A stretch of 58,108 nucleotides of DNA from SURF-13 sp041695325 (GCA_041695325.1 JBGFRC010000057.1:1-58108); one strand, 5' to 3'. Positions 35,202-46,334 are shown, counted from the first letter of the stretch. Numbers and translations: made by a program. The notes: generated by a model not told the origin, from the sequence alone.

Positions 35202-35957
35202 TTAAAGCTTCGCCTCCGGCAAATACCGCAACGGGTCCACCGGCTTGCCGTCCTTGCGGATTTGAAAGTGCAGCATGACGCGCTCGGCGCCGGTGCGGCC
35301 CATTTCGGCGATGCGTTGCCCCGCGCTGACCTGATCGCCTTCCTTCACCAGCAGCGTTTTGTTGTGCGCGTAGGCGCTTAGGAAAACCTTGTCATGCTTG
35401 ATGATGAGCAGTTGGCCCAGGCCCACCAGCCCGCTGCCGCTGTACACCACGCGGCCGGGGGCGGCGGCGTGGATGGCCTGTCCTTCCCCGCCCGCGATGT
35501 TGATGCCTTTGTTGCCCGCGCCGAAATTTCCCACCAGCTTGCCCTGCGCGGGCCAGCGCCAGTTGATTGCCTGCACCGCAGCGGTTTCTCGGGCGCCGGG
35601 CGCGGCCTCCGCCGGAGTTTCTTTTTTAGCGGCGGTTGCGCGCTCAGACTTGGCGGTGGGCGGCGCCGGTTTGGCCGCGGCGGCGACGCTTGCAGGAGGG
35701 GTGAGGCGCAGTTGTTGCCCGGCGTAAATGCGATAAGGCGGCGCAATGCGGTTCCACTGCGCGACCTCTTTGTAATCCAGGCCGTACTCCCAGGCGACGG
35801 AATACAAGGTGTCGCCCGATTTGACGGTGTAATAAGCGGGTCTGCCGGCGGACTCGCGCATGCGCTCGCCGCCGCTCACCGGCGCGCGCGCTTCGTAGCC
35901 GGCGCAGCCGGAGAGCATCAGCACGATGAGCGCGGCGGCGGCCCACACCCGCATCAT
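35202..35957 (-). CDS. nlpD: NlpD-like LysM/degenerate M23 lipoprotein
   Basis: 251 residues from ATG at 35,957, overlapping the yqaA stop as TAATG. The lipoprotein signal ends LMLSGC (cysteine near 18). A LysM domain (about 42-88) has YYTVKSGDTLYSVAWEYGL. A Pro/Ala/Lys linker leads to an M23 domain (about 130-250). The zinc-ligand positions are degraded: NKGINIAG replaces the HxGxD-type motif. As in E. coli NlpD, the domain is therefore probably an amidase activator rather than a peptidase. It is expected to help daughter-cell separation. Confidence 0.9.
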   Translation of the reverse strand: MMRVWAAAALIVLMLSGCAGYEARAPVSGGERMRESAGRPAYYTVKSGDTLYSVAWEYGLDYKEVAQWNRIAPPYRIYAGQQLRLTPPASVAAAAKPAPPTAKSERATAAKKETPAEAAPGARETAAVQAINWRWPAQGKLVGNFGAGNKGINIAGGEGQAIHAAAPGRVVYSGSGLVGLGQLLIIKHDKVFLSAYAHNKTLLVKEGDQVSAGQRIAEMGRTGAERVMLHFQIRKDGKPVDPLRYLPEAKL

Positions 35958-36532
35958 TATCCGAACGCGAAATAGGCGATGAGTGCCGCCAGCACCATGA
36001 CCCAGCCGAGGCGGTCTATATAACGGCGCAGCACGCGCTCCATGCGCGCCCCACCCCATTGCATCACGCCCGCGACCAGAAAAAACCGTGCGCCGCGCCC
36101 GATGCAAGAGGCGATCACGAACGGCACGAGCGGCATGGCGATCACGCCCGCGGCGAGGGTGAACATCTTGTAGGGAATGGGCGTGAAGGCGGCGATGAAG
36201 ATGGCCCAGAAGCCCCATACCCTGAACCAGTCCTGCGCGTCCTGATAGGCTTCCATGTAGCCCATGCGCTGTATCCACGGCTCGACGAAGGTAAAGGCGT
36301 AGTAGCCGATGAGATAGCCGAATAGGCCGCCCAGCACCGATGCCACGGTGGTGAGCAGCGCCAGGTGCCACGCGCGCTCCGGCCGCGCCAGCGCCATCGG
36401 CGCCAGCATGACGTCGGGCGGGATGGGGAAAAACGAGGATTCGGTAAAACTCAGGCTCGCGAGATACCAGGGCGCGTGGCGGTGGCGCGCCCAGCACATC
36501 ACCCGGTCATAGAGCGCTGAAAAGACGCGCAT
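35957..36532 (-). CDS. yqaA: YqaA family membrane protein (DedA/SNARE-associated fold)
   Basis: 191 residues from ATG at 36,532, overlapping the pcm stop as TGATG. It has about five hydrophobic segments, with FFPIPPDVMLAPMALARP (proline-rich re-entrant motif), ASVLGGLFGYLIGYYAF and FTPIPYKMFTLAAGV, typical of VTT/DedA-like proteins that may flip lipids. It sits inside the surE-pcm-nlpD cluster, as in several proteobacteria. Confidence 0.88.
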   Translation of the reverse strand: MRVFSALYDRVMCWARHRHAPWYLASLSFTESSFFPIPPDVMLAPMALARPERAWHLALLTTVASVLGGLFGYLIGYYAFTFVEPWIQRMGYMEAYQDAQDWFRVWGFWAIFIAAFTPIPYKMFTLAAGVIAMPLVPFVIASCIGRGARFFLVAGVMQWGGARMERVLRRYIDRLGWVMVLAALIAYFAFG

Positions 36533-37185
36533 CAGGCCACCCCGCTCAGCAGCGGCACGAAGCTCACTTGTTCCAGCGAGCGGCGTTCGTAGCCTTGCGC
36601 CGTGCGCTTGATGAGCAGCAACGCCTGCGCGCCGGGCGCGCCCACGGGAATCAGCATGCGCCCTCCCACGCACAGTTGCGCCAGCAGCGCGGCGGGCACC
36701 TCGGCAGACGCCGCAGTGACGATAATGGCGTCGTACGGCGCGTGTTCCGACCAGCCGAGCACGCCGTCGTCCTGCTTGACGTGGATGTTGCGCAGCTTCA
36801 AGTCGGCGAAGCGCTTGTGCGCCTGTCTTTTCAACGTCTCGATGCGCTCCACGCTGTACACCTCGGACACCAGGCGCGCGAGGATGGCGGCCTGATAACC
36901 GGAACCGGTGCCGATCTCCAGAACCTTGGAAGGCGCGCCTTCGAGCAGGACTTCGGTCATGCGCGCGACGATGTAGGGCTGGGAGATGGTCTGGCCGTGA
37001 CTGATGGGCAGCGCAGTGTCTTCATAGGCGCGGCTCGCCAGCGCTTCGTCCACGAAGAGGTGGCGCGGGGTGTGGCGTATCGCGTCCAGCACGGCGGCGT
37101 GACGGATGCCCGCCTCGATCAGGCGCTGCACCAGACGCTCGCGGGTGCGCTGCGAGGTCATGCCGATGCCGCGATGGAGCATCAT
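36532..37185 (-). CDS. pcm: Protein-L-isoaspartate O-methyltransferase
   Basis: 217 residues from ATG at 37,185, which overlaps the surE stop (ATGA). LPISHGQTISQPYIVA is the PCMT substrate motif, and VLEIGTGSGYQAAIL is the SAM-binding motif I. It repairs L-isoaspartyl residues in aged proteins. The pairing with surE is classical. Confidence 0.95.
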   Translation of the reverse strand: MMLHRGIGMTSQRTRERLVQRLIEAGIRHAAVLDAIRHTPRHLFVDEALASRAYEDTALPISHGQTISQPYIVARMTEVLLEGAPSKVLEIGTGSGYQAAILARLVSEVYSVERIETLKRQAHKRFADLKLRNIHVKQDDGVLGWSEHAPYDAIIVTAASAEVPAALLAQLCVGGRMLIPVGAPGAQALLLIKRTAQGYERRSLEQVSFVPLLSGVA

Positions 37186-37970
37186 GCGCCGAGCGCCTTT
37201 TTTTCCGGGGCCCCTGTGCCGGAGGATAAACCCTGCACCCAGTGCGCCACCTGATCGAGCGCGCTGTAGCGCGTGAGGTCCACCTGTATCGGCGTGACGG
37301 AGACACAGTTGCGCCGCACCGCGTAAAAATCCGTGCCCGGACCCGCGTCCTGCTCCGCGCCCGGCGGCCCGACCCAGTAGATGGTGCGCCCGCGCGGATC
37401 CGTGCCGCGTATCACCGGCTCGGCCTTGTGCCGGTGGCCGAGGCGCGTGGCCTCGAAGCCGGCGATATTCTGCCACGGCAGGTCCGGCACGTTGACGTTC
37501 AAGATGGTGTCCGCGGGCAGGGGGTCGGTAAGCAGGCGCTCGATAAGCTGGCGCGTCACGCGCGCCGCGGTTTCGTAATGCGCGCAGGCGGGACCGATGA
37601 GCGACACCGCGAGCGCGGGCAGGCCGAGAAAGCGCCCCTCCACCGCCGCCGCCACCGTGCCGGAGTAAAGCACGTCATCGCCCAGGTTCGCGCCGCCGTT
37701 GATGCCGGCGATCACCATGTCGGGTTCGTGCTCCAGCAGGCCGGTGATGGCGAGGTGCACGCAATCGGTGGGCGTGCCGTCCACGCGGATCAGGTGCTCG
37801 CTGACGCGCACCGCGCGCAACGGCGCATCCAGGGTAAGCGAGTTGCTCGCCCCGCTGCGGTCGCGCTCCGGCGCCACCACCACCACCTCGGCCACCTCGC
37901 GCAGCGCCTGCGCCAGGCACACGATGCCCGGCGCCTGATAGCCATCATCATTGCTGAGAAGGATTTTCAT
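37182..37970 (-). CDS. surE: 5'/3'-nucleotidase SurE
   Basis: 262 residues from ATG at 37,970. MKILLSNDDGYQAPGI gives metal ligands D8 and D9. RDRSGASNSLTL and GINGGANLGDDVLYSGTV supply the metal-binding Ser and Asn. It is a survival/stationary-phase phosphatase on nucleoside monophosphates. It is the first gene of the cluster, divergent from glcD with a 59-base spacer. Confidence 0.95.
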   Translation of the reverse strand: MKILLSNDDGYQAPGIVCLAQALREVAEVVVVAPERDRSGASNSLTLDAPLRAVRVSEHLIRVDGTPTDCVHLAITGLLEHEPDMVIAGINGGANLGDDVLYSGTVAAAVEGRFLGLPALAVSLIGPACAHYETAARVTRQLIERLLTDPLPADTILNVNVPDLPWQNIAGFEATRLGHRHKAEPVIRGTDPRGRTIYWVGPPGAEQDAGPGTDFYAVRRNCVSVTPIQVDLTRYSALDQVAHWVQGLSSGTGAPEKKALGA

Positions 37971-38029
37971 AGGCGCGCGTACAGGCAACATATTATATGC
38001 AAGTGCGGCGCGCTGCTATACTTTGCGCC

Positions 38030-39514
38030 ATGCCGAAATCCGTCACTGCCGCGCTTACTCCGGAGCTCAACGCGCTGGTCATGGCGCTGCACCATATTCT
38101 GCCGCCGGAAGCAGTGCTGGCCGGCGCCGAAGAGTCACGGCCATATGAATGCGACGGGCTGACCGCTTACCGCAATCTCCCCGGCGTGGTGTGCCTGCCG
38201 GACAGCATCGCCCAGGCGCAACAGATCCTGCGCCTCTGCACTCAAATGCAAGTCCCCGTAGTGGCGCGCGGCGCGGGGACGGGCCTGTCGGGCGGCGCGC
38301 TGCCGCTTCGCCACGGCGTGCTGGTGTCGCTGGCCAAATTCACGCGCCTACTCGAAATAGACCCGGACAACCGCGTCGCGCGCGTGGAATGCGGGGTGCG
38401 CAATCTCGCCATTTCCGAGGCGGCGGCGCCCTACGGGCTGTATTACGCCCCCGACCCTTCTTCGCAAATCGCCTGCACCATCGGCGGCAACGTGGCGGAG
38501 AACTCCGGCGGCGTGCATTGTTTGAAATACGGCCTCACGGTGCACAACGTGCTGGGACTCAAGCTGCTCACCATGGACGGTGAATTGCTGGAACTGGGCG
38601 GCAACACCCTGGACGCCCCCGGCTACGATCTGCTGGCGCTGTTGAATGGATCGGAAGGACTGCTGGGCGTGATTGTGGAGGTCACGGTCAAGCTGCTGCC
38701 CAAACCGGAGCGCGCCCAGGTGGTGCTGGCGGCGTTTGACAGCGTGGCCCAGGCGGGCGCCGCGGTGACGGAGATCATCGGCGCGGGCATCATCCCGGCG
38801 GGTCTGGAGATGATGGACAACCTCGCCCTGCGCGCGGCGGAGGATTACACCCGCGCCGGCTATCCGGTGGACGCCGCCGCCCTGCTGCTGTGCGAGCTGG
38901 ACGGCGCCAATGAAGAAGTCTCCGAGCTGATTTTCCAGGTGCGCGAATTGCTGCTCCAGACCGGCGCGCGCGAGGTGCGCACCGCGCTGGATGAAGCCGA
39001 GCGGCTCAAATTCTGGGCCGGACGCAAGGCCGCCTTCCCTGCCGTGGGCCGCCTCGCGCCCGACTACTACTGCATGGACGGCACCATTCCCCGCCGGCGT
39101 TTACCGGCGGTGCTGACGCGCATCGCCGAGCTTTCGCGGCACTACGACTTGCGCGTCGCCAACGTGTTCCACGCCGGCGACGGCAATCTGCATCCCTTGA
39201 TTCTGTATGACGCCAACCGGCCCGGCGAGCTGGAACGCGCCGAGGCGTTCGGCGCAAAAATCCTGGAGCTGTGCCTTGAGGTGGGAGGAACGATCACCGG
39301 CGAACACGGCGTGGGCGTGGAAAAGCTCAATCAAATGTGCCTGCAATTTACCGGCGCGGAGCTGACCCAGTTTCACGAGATCAAATACGCCTTTGACCCC
39401 AAGGGCCTGCTCAATCCCGGCAAGGCCGTACCCACCCTGCAACGCTGCGCCGAATTCGGCGCCATGCACGTGCATCACGGCAAGCTGCCGTTCCCGGAAC
39501 TGGAGCGGTTTTGA
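38030..39514 (+). CDS. glcD: Glycolate oxidase FAD subunit GlcD
   Basis: 494 residues from ATG at 38,030. A TATACT -10-like box at 38,017-38,022 lies 7 bases upstream, so the upstream open frame is not used. A PCMH-type FAD domain shows VPVVARGAGTGLSGGALP and GGNVAENSGGVHCLKYG. The C-terminal domain has VFHAGDGNLHPL and GEHGVGVEK. With GlcE and GlcF it oxidises glycolate to glyoxylate and passes electrons to the respiratory chain. D-lactate dehydrogenase is the main alternative; the glcDEF order and downstream glyoxylate aminotransferase favour glycolate. Confidence 0.92.
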   Translation: MPKSVTAALTPELNALVMALHHILPPEAVLAGAEESRPYECDGLTAYRNLPGVVCLPDSIAQAQQILRLCTQMQVPVVARGAGTGLSGGALPLRHGVLVSLAKFTRLLEIDPDNRVARVECGVRNLAISEAAAPYGLYYAPDPSSQIACTIGGNVAENSGGVHCLKYGLTVHNVLGLKLLTMDGELLELGGNTLDAPGYDLLALLNGSEGLLGVIVEVTVKLLPKPERAQVVLAAFDSVAQAGAAVTEIIGAGIIPAGLEMMDNLALRAAEDYTRAGYPVDAAALLLCELDGANEEVSELIFQVRELLLQTGAREVRTALDEAERLKFWAGRKAAFPAVGRLAPDYYCMDGTIPRRRLPAVLTRIAELSRHYDLRVANVFHAGDGNLHPLILYDANRPGELERAEAFGAKILELCLEVGGTITGEHGVGVEKLNQMCLQFTGAELTQFHEIKYAFDPKGLLNPGKAVPTLQRCAEFGAMHVHHGKLPFPELERF

Positions 39515-40593
39515 TGTCCGTCCCGAGCGCAGGAGACGCCGACCACGGCGCCGCGCTGGTCGCGGCGGTACAGGAGGCGCTGGCGCGAAAAACGCCGCTG
39601 CAGATCAGGGGTGGAAACAGCAAGGCTTTCTACGGCCGCCTCCCCGCGGGCGCACCCTTATCCGTGGCGAATCATCGCGGCATACTCCACTATGAGCCCA
39701 GCGAACTGGTCATGACCGCGCGCGGGGGCACCAGGCTTGCGGAAATCGAAGCCGCGCTGGATGCACACCATCAAATGCTGGCGTTCGAGCCGCCGCACTT
39801 CGGTCCCGGCGCCACGCTGGGCGGCGCCATCGCCTGCGGCTTGTCCGGCCCGCGCCGGCCATACGCGGGCGCGGTGCGCGATTTTGTACTGGGCGCAAAA
39901 ATCATCAACGGCCGGGGTGAGATATTGAAATTCGGCGGCGAAGTGATGAAAAACGTCGCCGGTTTCGACGCCGCGCGGCTCATGGCCGGCGCGTTAGGCA
40001 CCCTGGGCGTCCTGCTTGAAGTCTCGCTCAAGGTCGTTCCCAAGCCGCTGTATGAAATTACCCTCACCCGGAGCTGCGGCGCGCAACAGGCGCTGGAAAC
40101 CATGACTGCGTTGGCGTGCAGGCCGTTGCCGCTCTCCGCCGCCTGCTTCAGCGACGACACCTTGTATCTGCGTTTATCCGGCAGCGAAAGCGGCGTGCGC
40201 GCCGCGCAGAAAAAAATCGGCGGCGATCCGCTCGCCGGCCAGGAGACCTTCTGGCGGCAGGTGCGCGAGCACACGCATGACTTCTTCCGGGGCGGAACAT
40301 TGTTATGGCGCTTGTCACTGCCGCCCGCCGCGCCGTTGTTGCAACTTCCCGGTCTATTGTTTATTGACTGGGGCGGCGTGCAGCGCTGGCTGAGAAACCC
40401 GCTGCCTGCGGACGTAATCCGCGCCACCGCGGCCAAATTGGGCGGGTACGCGACGCTGTTTCGCGGCGGCGAGCATACCGGCTCGGTGTTTCATCCGCTA
40501 CCGCCCGGCCTGCTCGCCCTGCACAAGCGCCTGAAGAACGTGTTTGACCCGCAGGGCATTTTCAATCCGGGTCGGCTTTACGCAGAACTTTGA
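39514..40593 (+). CDS. glcE: Glycolate oxidase FAD-binding subunit GlcE
   Basis: 359 residues from ATG at 39,514, overlapping the glcD stop as TGATG. A shorter PCMH FAD-binding domain shows IRGGNSKAFYGR, GPGATLGGAIACGLSGPRR and KNVAGFDAARLMAGALGTLG. It ends FDPQGIFNPGRLY. GlcE is the second flavin-type subunit of the membrane-associated GlcDEF complex. Confidence 0.93.
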   Translation: MSVPSAGDADHGAALVAAVQEALARKTPLQIRGGNSKAFYGRLPAGAPLSVANHRGILHYEPSELVMTARGGTRLAEIEAALDAHHQMLAFEPPHFGPGATLGGAIACGLSGPRRPYAGAVRDFVLGAKIINGRGEILKFGGEVMKNVAGFDAARLMAGALGTLGVLLEVSLKVVPKPLYEITLTRSCGAQQALETMTALACRPLPLSAACFSDDTLYLRLSGSESGVRAAQKKIGGDPLAGQETFWRQVREHTHDFFRGGTLLWRLSLPPAAPLLQLPGLLFIDWGGVQRWLRNPLPADVIRATAAKLGGYATLFRGGEHTGSVFHPLPPGLLALHKRLKNVFDPQGIFNPGRLYAEL

Positions 40594-40597
40594 GCCT

Positions 40598-41812
40598 ATG
40601 CAAACGCAACTCGGTCAAACATTTTCAAACACTGCACAGGGTCGGGAGGCGGATGCGATCTTGCGCGCCTGCGTACACTGCGGATTCTGTAACGCCACCT
40701 GCCCCACTTACCAACTGCTGGGTGATGAGCTGGATGGCCCGCGCGGACGCATTTATTTGATCAAATCCCTGCTGGAAGGCGCCGACGTCACGCATAAAAC
40801 CCAGACCCATCTGGACCGCTGTCTCACCTGCCGCGCCTGCGAAACGACCTGCCCTTCCGGGGTGCAGTACGGCAGGCTGCTTGACCTCAGCCGTCCGCTG
40901 CTGGAAGCGGAGGTCAAGCGCCCGCCGCGCGAACGCCTCCTGCGCTGGCTGATCCGCACGTTCATTCCTCACCGCCGGCGCTTCGGCGCGCTGCTCGGTC
41001 TCGCCCGCTGGCTGCGTCCTTTTCTGCCCGGCGGGCTGCACCGCTCCTTGCCGCCGCGCGTGGCCGCGGCCTCCTGGCCCGCGCCGCGCCACGCGCGCGA
41101 GATGTTGATGCTGGACGGTTGCGTGCAGCCCGCCCTCAAACCCGATATCAACGCCGCCGCTGCGCGCGTGCTGGACAAGCTCGGCATCGGCATCCAGCGC
41201 GAAGATTTCGCGGGCTGCTGCGGCGCGCTGAGCTATCACCTGGGCGCGCATCAGGAAGCGTTCAGATTCATGCGCCGCAACATAGACGCCTGGTGGCCGC
41301 ATATCGAGCGCGGCGCGGAGGCGATCATCGTCACCGCCAGCGGCTGCGCGCCGCTGGTAAAGGACTACGGCCGCCTGCTGCGCGACGATCCCGCGTACGC
41401 GGACAAGGCCGCGCGCATCTCGGCCATCGCCAAAGACATCAGTGAAGTCCTGTCAGGGCAGGATTTGAGCGCGCTCAAGCCCGCGTCGCCGCCCGGCAAA
41501 ATCGCTTTTCATTCCCCCTGCTCGCTGCAACACGGCCTGAAAATAACCAACGTGGTGGAAAACCTGTTGAACAAGCTTGGATTTGAATTGACCCCGGCGC
41601 CCGACGGTCATTTATGCTGCGGCGCGGCGGGCGCGTATCCGATCGTGCAAAAGGAATTGTCGCAGCGATTATTAACCGGTAAACTGCGCGCTTTGCAATC
41701 CGGCGGTCCGGCATGCATCGCCACCGCGAATATCGGCTGCCTCGTCCATATGCAAAGCGCATCGAACACGCCGGTAAAACACTGGATAGAACTTCTGGAC
41801 AGCTCACCATGA
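40598..41812 (+). CDS. glcF: Glycolate oxidase iron-sulfur subunit GlcF
   Basis: 404 residues from ATG at 40,598, 4 bases after the glcE stop. Two 4Fe-4S motifs are C25-x2-C28-x2-C31-x3-C35 and C75-x2-C78-x2-C81-x3-C85. Two CCG domains carry AGCCGALSYHLG and LCCGAAGAYP. It carries electrons from the flavin subunits to quinone. Its stop overlaps the next start (ATGA at 41,809). Confidence 0.93.
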   Translation: MQTQLGQTFSNTAQGREADAILRACVHCGFCNATCPTYQLLGDELDGPRGRIYLIKSLLEGADVTHKTQTHLDRCLTCRACETTCPSGVQYGRLLDLSRPLLEAEVKRPPRERLLRWLIRTFIPHRRRFGALLGLARWLRPFLPGGLHRSLPPRVAAASWPAPRHAREMLMLDGCVQPALKPDINAAAARVLDKLGIGIQREDFAGCCGALSYHLGAHQEAFRFMRRNIDAWWPHIERGAEAIIVTASGCAPLVKDYGRLLRDDPAYADKAARISAIAKDISEVLSGQDLSALKPASPPGKIAFHSPCSLQHGLKITNVVENLLNKLGFELTPAPDGHLCCGAAGAYPIVQKELSQRLLTGKLRALQSGGPACIATANIGCLVHMQSASNTPVKHWIELLDSSP

Positions 41813-42978
41813 AACCCTTCCACCCCCCCAAACGCACGCTTATGGGCCCCGGCCCGTCGGACGTCAATCCGCGCATCCTGGAGGCGATGTCGCGCCCCAC
41901 CATCGGCCATCTTGACCCGGTGTTTGTTTCCATGATGGACGAGATGAAGGCGTTGTTGCAGTACGCCTTCCAGACCGGAAACCCCCTCACCCTGCCGGTC
42001 TCCGCGCCCGGCTCGGCGGGCATGGAGACGTGCTTCGTGAACCTGGTCGAGCCCGGCGACAAGGTGATCGTGTGCCAGAACGGCGTGTTCGGCGGACGCA
42101 TGAAGGAAAACGTGGAGCGCTGCGGCGCGTCCGCCGTCATGGTGGAAGACCCCTGGGGCAGCGCGGTAGACCCGGCCAAACTGGAGCAGGCGTTCAAGAA
42201 AAATCCGGACGCCAGGCTCGCCGCCTTTGTGCACGCCGAGACCTCCACCGGCGCGCAGTCGGACGTCAAGACCCTGGTGGACATCGCGCACCGCTACGGC
42301 GCGCTCGTCATCGTGGACGCCGTCACCTCGCTCGGCGGTTCGCCGCTCAAGGTGGATGAGTGGAACGTGGACGCGATCTACTCCGGCTCGCAAAAGTGCC
42401 TGTCCTGCACGCCAGGACTGTCGCCGGTGAGCTTCAACGAGCGCGCGGTGGAAAAAATCAAGGCGCGCAAGACAAAAGTGCAGAGCTGGTTTCTCGATTT
42501 GAATCTGGTGATGGGCTATTGGGGCAGCGGCAAGCGCGCCTATCATCACACCGCGCCGATCAACGCCCTGTACGGCCTGCACGAGGCGCTGGTGATATTG
42601 CAAGAGGAAGGGCTGGAAAACGCCTGGGCGCGCCACCAGCGCAATCATCAGGCTTTGCGCGCGGGCATCGAGGCGATGGGCCTGCGCTTCGTGGTCAAGG
42701 AAAACGAGCGCCTGCCACAGTTGAATTCGATTTATATCCCCGACGGCGTGGATGACGCCGCGGTACGCAGCGCGCTGCTCAACGACTACAACCTGGAGAT
42801 CGGCGCGGGGCTGGGCGCGATGGCGGGCAAAATCTGGCGCATCGGCCTGATGGGCTACGCCAGCAACCCCACCAACGTATTGTTCTGTTTGAGCGCGCTG
42901 GAAGAAACTCTGGCGCGCTTTAATGCGCCCATCGAGCGCGGCGCGGCGGTCGCTGCTGCGCGCAAACTGCTGGGTTAG
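41809..42978 (+). CDS. Alanine/serine-glyoxylate aminotransferase (class V)
   Basis: 389 residues from ATG at 41,809, overlapping glcF by 4 bases. The class V fold has LMGPGPSDVNPRILEA at the N-terminus, HAETSTGAQSDV, and PLP lysine K196 in YSGSQKCLS. The family transfers an amino group from serine or alanine to glyoxylate to give glycine, or works on related oxo acids. Coupling to glcDEF argues for glyoxylate as acceptor. The 3' end overlaps the convergent aminotransferase gene by 4 bases. Confidence 0.92.
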   Translation: MKPFHPPKRTLMGPGPSDVNPRILEAMSRPTIGHLDPVFVSMMDEMKALLQYAFQTGNPLTLPVSAPGSAGMETCFVNLVEPGDKVIVCQNGVFGGRMKENVERCGASAVMVEDPWGSAVDPAKLEQAFKKNPDARLAAFVHAETSTGAQSDVKTLVDIAHRYGALVIVDAVTSLGGSPLKVDEWNVDAIYSGSQKCLSCTPGLSPVSFNERAVEKIKARKTKVQSWFLDLNLVMGYWGSGKRAYHHTAPINALYGLHEALVILQEEGLENAWARHQRNHQALRAGIEAMGLRFVVKENERLPQLNSIYIPDGVDDAAVRSALLNDYNLEIGAGLGAMAGKIWRIGLMGYASNPTNVLFCLSALEETLARFNAPIERGAAVAAARKLLG

Positions 42979-44165
42979 TCTACAGTCCCCAGCAGATTCT
43001 GCATGCGCGTGAGCGCCGTGCGCAAATTCTCCAGGCTGGTGGCGAACGACAGGCGCACGTAGCCCGGCGCGCCGAAGGCCGAGCCGGGCACCAGCGCCAC
43101 GCCGATCTCGTTCAGCAGATAGTCGGCCAGCTCCACGTCGTCGCGGAGCTTCAGCTTCTCGATCACGCCCTGTACCCTGGGGAAGGAATAAAACGCCCCC
43201 GGCGACGGTAGGCACTGCACGCCCCGGATGCGGTTCAATTCTTTCACTACAAACGCGTGACGCTCCTTGAACTGACGCAACCAATCCTGCATGAACGACT
43301 GATCGCCCTCCAGCGCCGCCTGCGCCGCGGCCTGTGAAATCGAGGCCGGGTTGGAGGTGCTCTGCGACTGGATGTTTTTCATCGCCGCGATCAGCGGCTT
43401 CGGCCCCGCCGCGTAGCCGATGCGCCAGCCGGTCATAGAGTAGCTCTTGGATACGCCGTTGATGATCACCGTGCGCTCATAAAGATCGGGACAGGCGTTC
43501 AGGATGTTACAAAACGGCTCCGCGCCCAGCAGGATGTGCTCGTAGATGTCGTCGCTTGCCGCCATCACCTGAGCGTGACGGCGCAGCACCTCGCCCAGCG
43601 CGGCCAGTTCGGCGCGAGTGTACGTTGCGCCGGTCGGGTTAGAGGGGCTGTTCAGCACCGCCAGGCGCGTCTTGGGCGTGATGGCGGCGTCGAGCTGCGC
43701 CGGGGTAATCTTGAACTGCTGTTCGATGCCCGCGCGCACGATGACCGGCCTGGCTTCGGCCAGCAGCACCATGTCCGGATACGACACCCAGTACGGCGCG
43801 GGGATAATGACCTCATCGCCCGGATTGAGCAGCGCTTGAGCCAGATTGTAAAAGCTGTGCTTGCCGCCCGCCGACACTAGCACCTGATCGGAGGTATAAT
43901 CAAGGTTGTTCTCGCGCCGCAATTTGGCTGCGACGGCCTGCTTCAAGCCCGGCGTGCCGTCCACCGCGGTGTATTTGGTAAAACCGGCCTGTATCGCCCT
44001 GATCGCCGCCTGTTTGACGGGCTCCGGCGTGTCGAAGTCCGGCTCGCCCGCGCCGAGACCGATGATGTCCTTGCCCGCCGCCTTGAGCGCGGCGGCGCGC
44101 GCCGTGACGGCGAGCGTGGCGGACGGCTTGATGAGCGCAACGCGCCTGGAAAGTTGCAGGTCCAA
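42975..44165 (-). CDS. aspC: Aspartate aminotransferase (class I, subgroup Ib-like)
   Basis: 396 residues. GLGAGEPDFDTPEPVK and KYTAVDGTPGLKQAV near the N-terminus, NSPSNPTGATYT, and PLP lysine K240 in VSKSYSMTGWRIGYAAGP mark the AspB-type aspartate/prephenate aminotransferases. It exchanges amino groups between aspartate and 2-oxoglutarate. It is divergent from uvrB and convergent, with a 4-base overlap, with the glyoxylate aminotransferase. Confidence 0.92.
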   Translation of the reverse strand: MDLQLSRRVALIKPSATLAVTARAAALKAAGKDIIGLGAGEPDFDTPEPVKQAAIRAIQAGFTKYTAVDGTPGLKQAVAAKLRRENNLDYTSDQVLVSAGGKHSFYNLAQALLNPGDEVIIPAPYWVSYPDMVLLAEARPVIVRAGIEQQFKITPAQLDAAITPKTRLAVLNSPSNPTGATYTRAELAALGEVLRRHAQVMAASDDIYEHILLGAEPFCNILNACPDLYERTVIINGVSKSYSMTGWRIGYAAGPKPLIAAMKNIQSQSTSNPASISQAAAQAALEGDQSFMQDWLRQFKERHAFVVKELNRIRGVQCLPSPGAFYSFPRVQGVIEKLKLRDDVELADYLLNEIGVALVPGSAFGAPGYVRLSFATSLENLRTALTRMQNLLGTVD

Positions 44166-44203
44166 ACTGGAAATCCTTCAATAACGGCCCAAAATCCGTC
44201 TAC

Positions 44204-44209
44204 TATACT
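44204..44209 (+). promoter_or_regulatory. Putative -10 box of uvrB
   Basis: TATACT 28 bases before the uvrB ATG. Transcription from about 44,216 would exclude the upstream TTG at 44,213 and supports ATG at 44,237. Confidence 0.4.
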
Positions 44210-44236
44210 TGATTGAACGCGCAACCAGAATCCCCC

Positions 44237-46252
<2,016 letters not shown>

Positions 46253-46279
46253 CTACTGGCTGGCTGCTGGAGGCTCCAC

Positions 46280-46317
46280 TTGACAATTAGTACGTAAAAA
46301 CGTACGATATAAATCGT
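46280..46317 (+). promoter_or_regulatory. Promoter/operator of the YefM-YoeB module
   Basis: TTGACA (46,280) and TACGAT (46,303) are 17 bases apart. A perfect palindrome GTACGT-AAAA-ACGTAC (46,290-46,305) and a second one ACGAT-ATAA-ATCGT (46,304-46,317) overlap the promoter, as expected for binding by the antitoxin and the toxin-antitoxin complex. Confidence 0.65.
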
Positions 46318-46334
46318 AAAATGAGGAATCCGTT

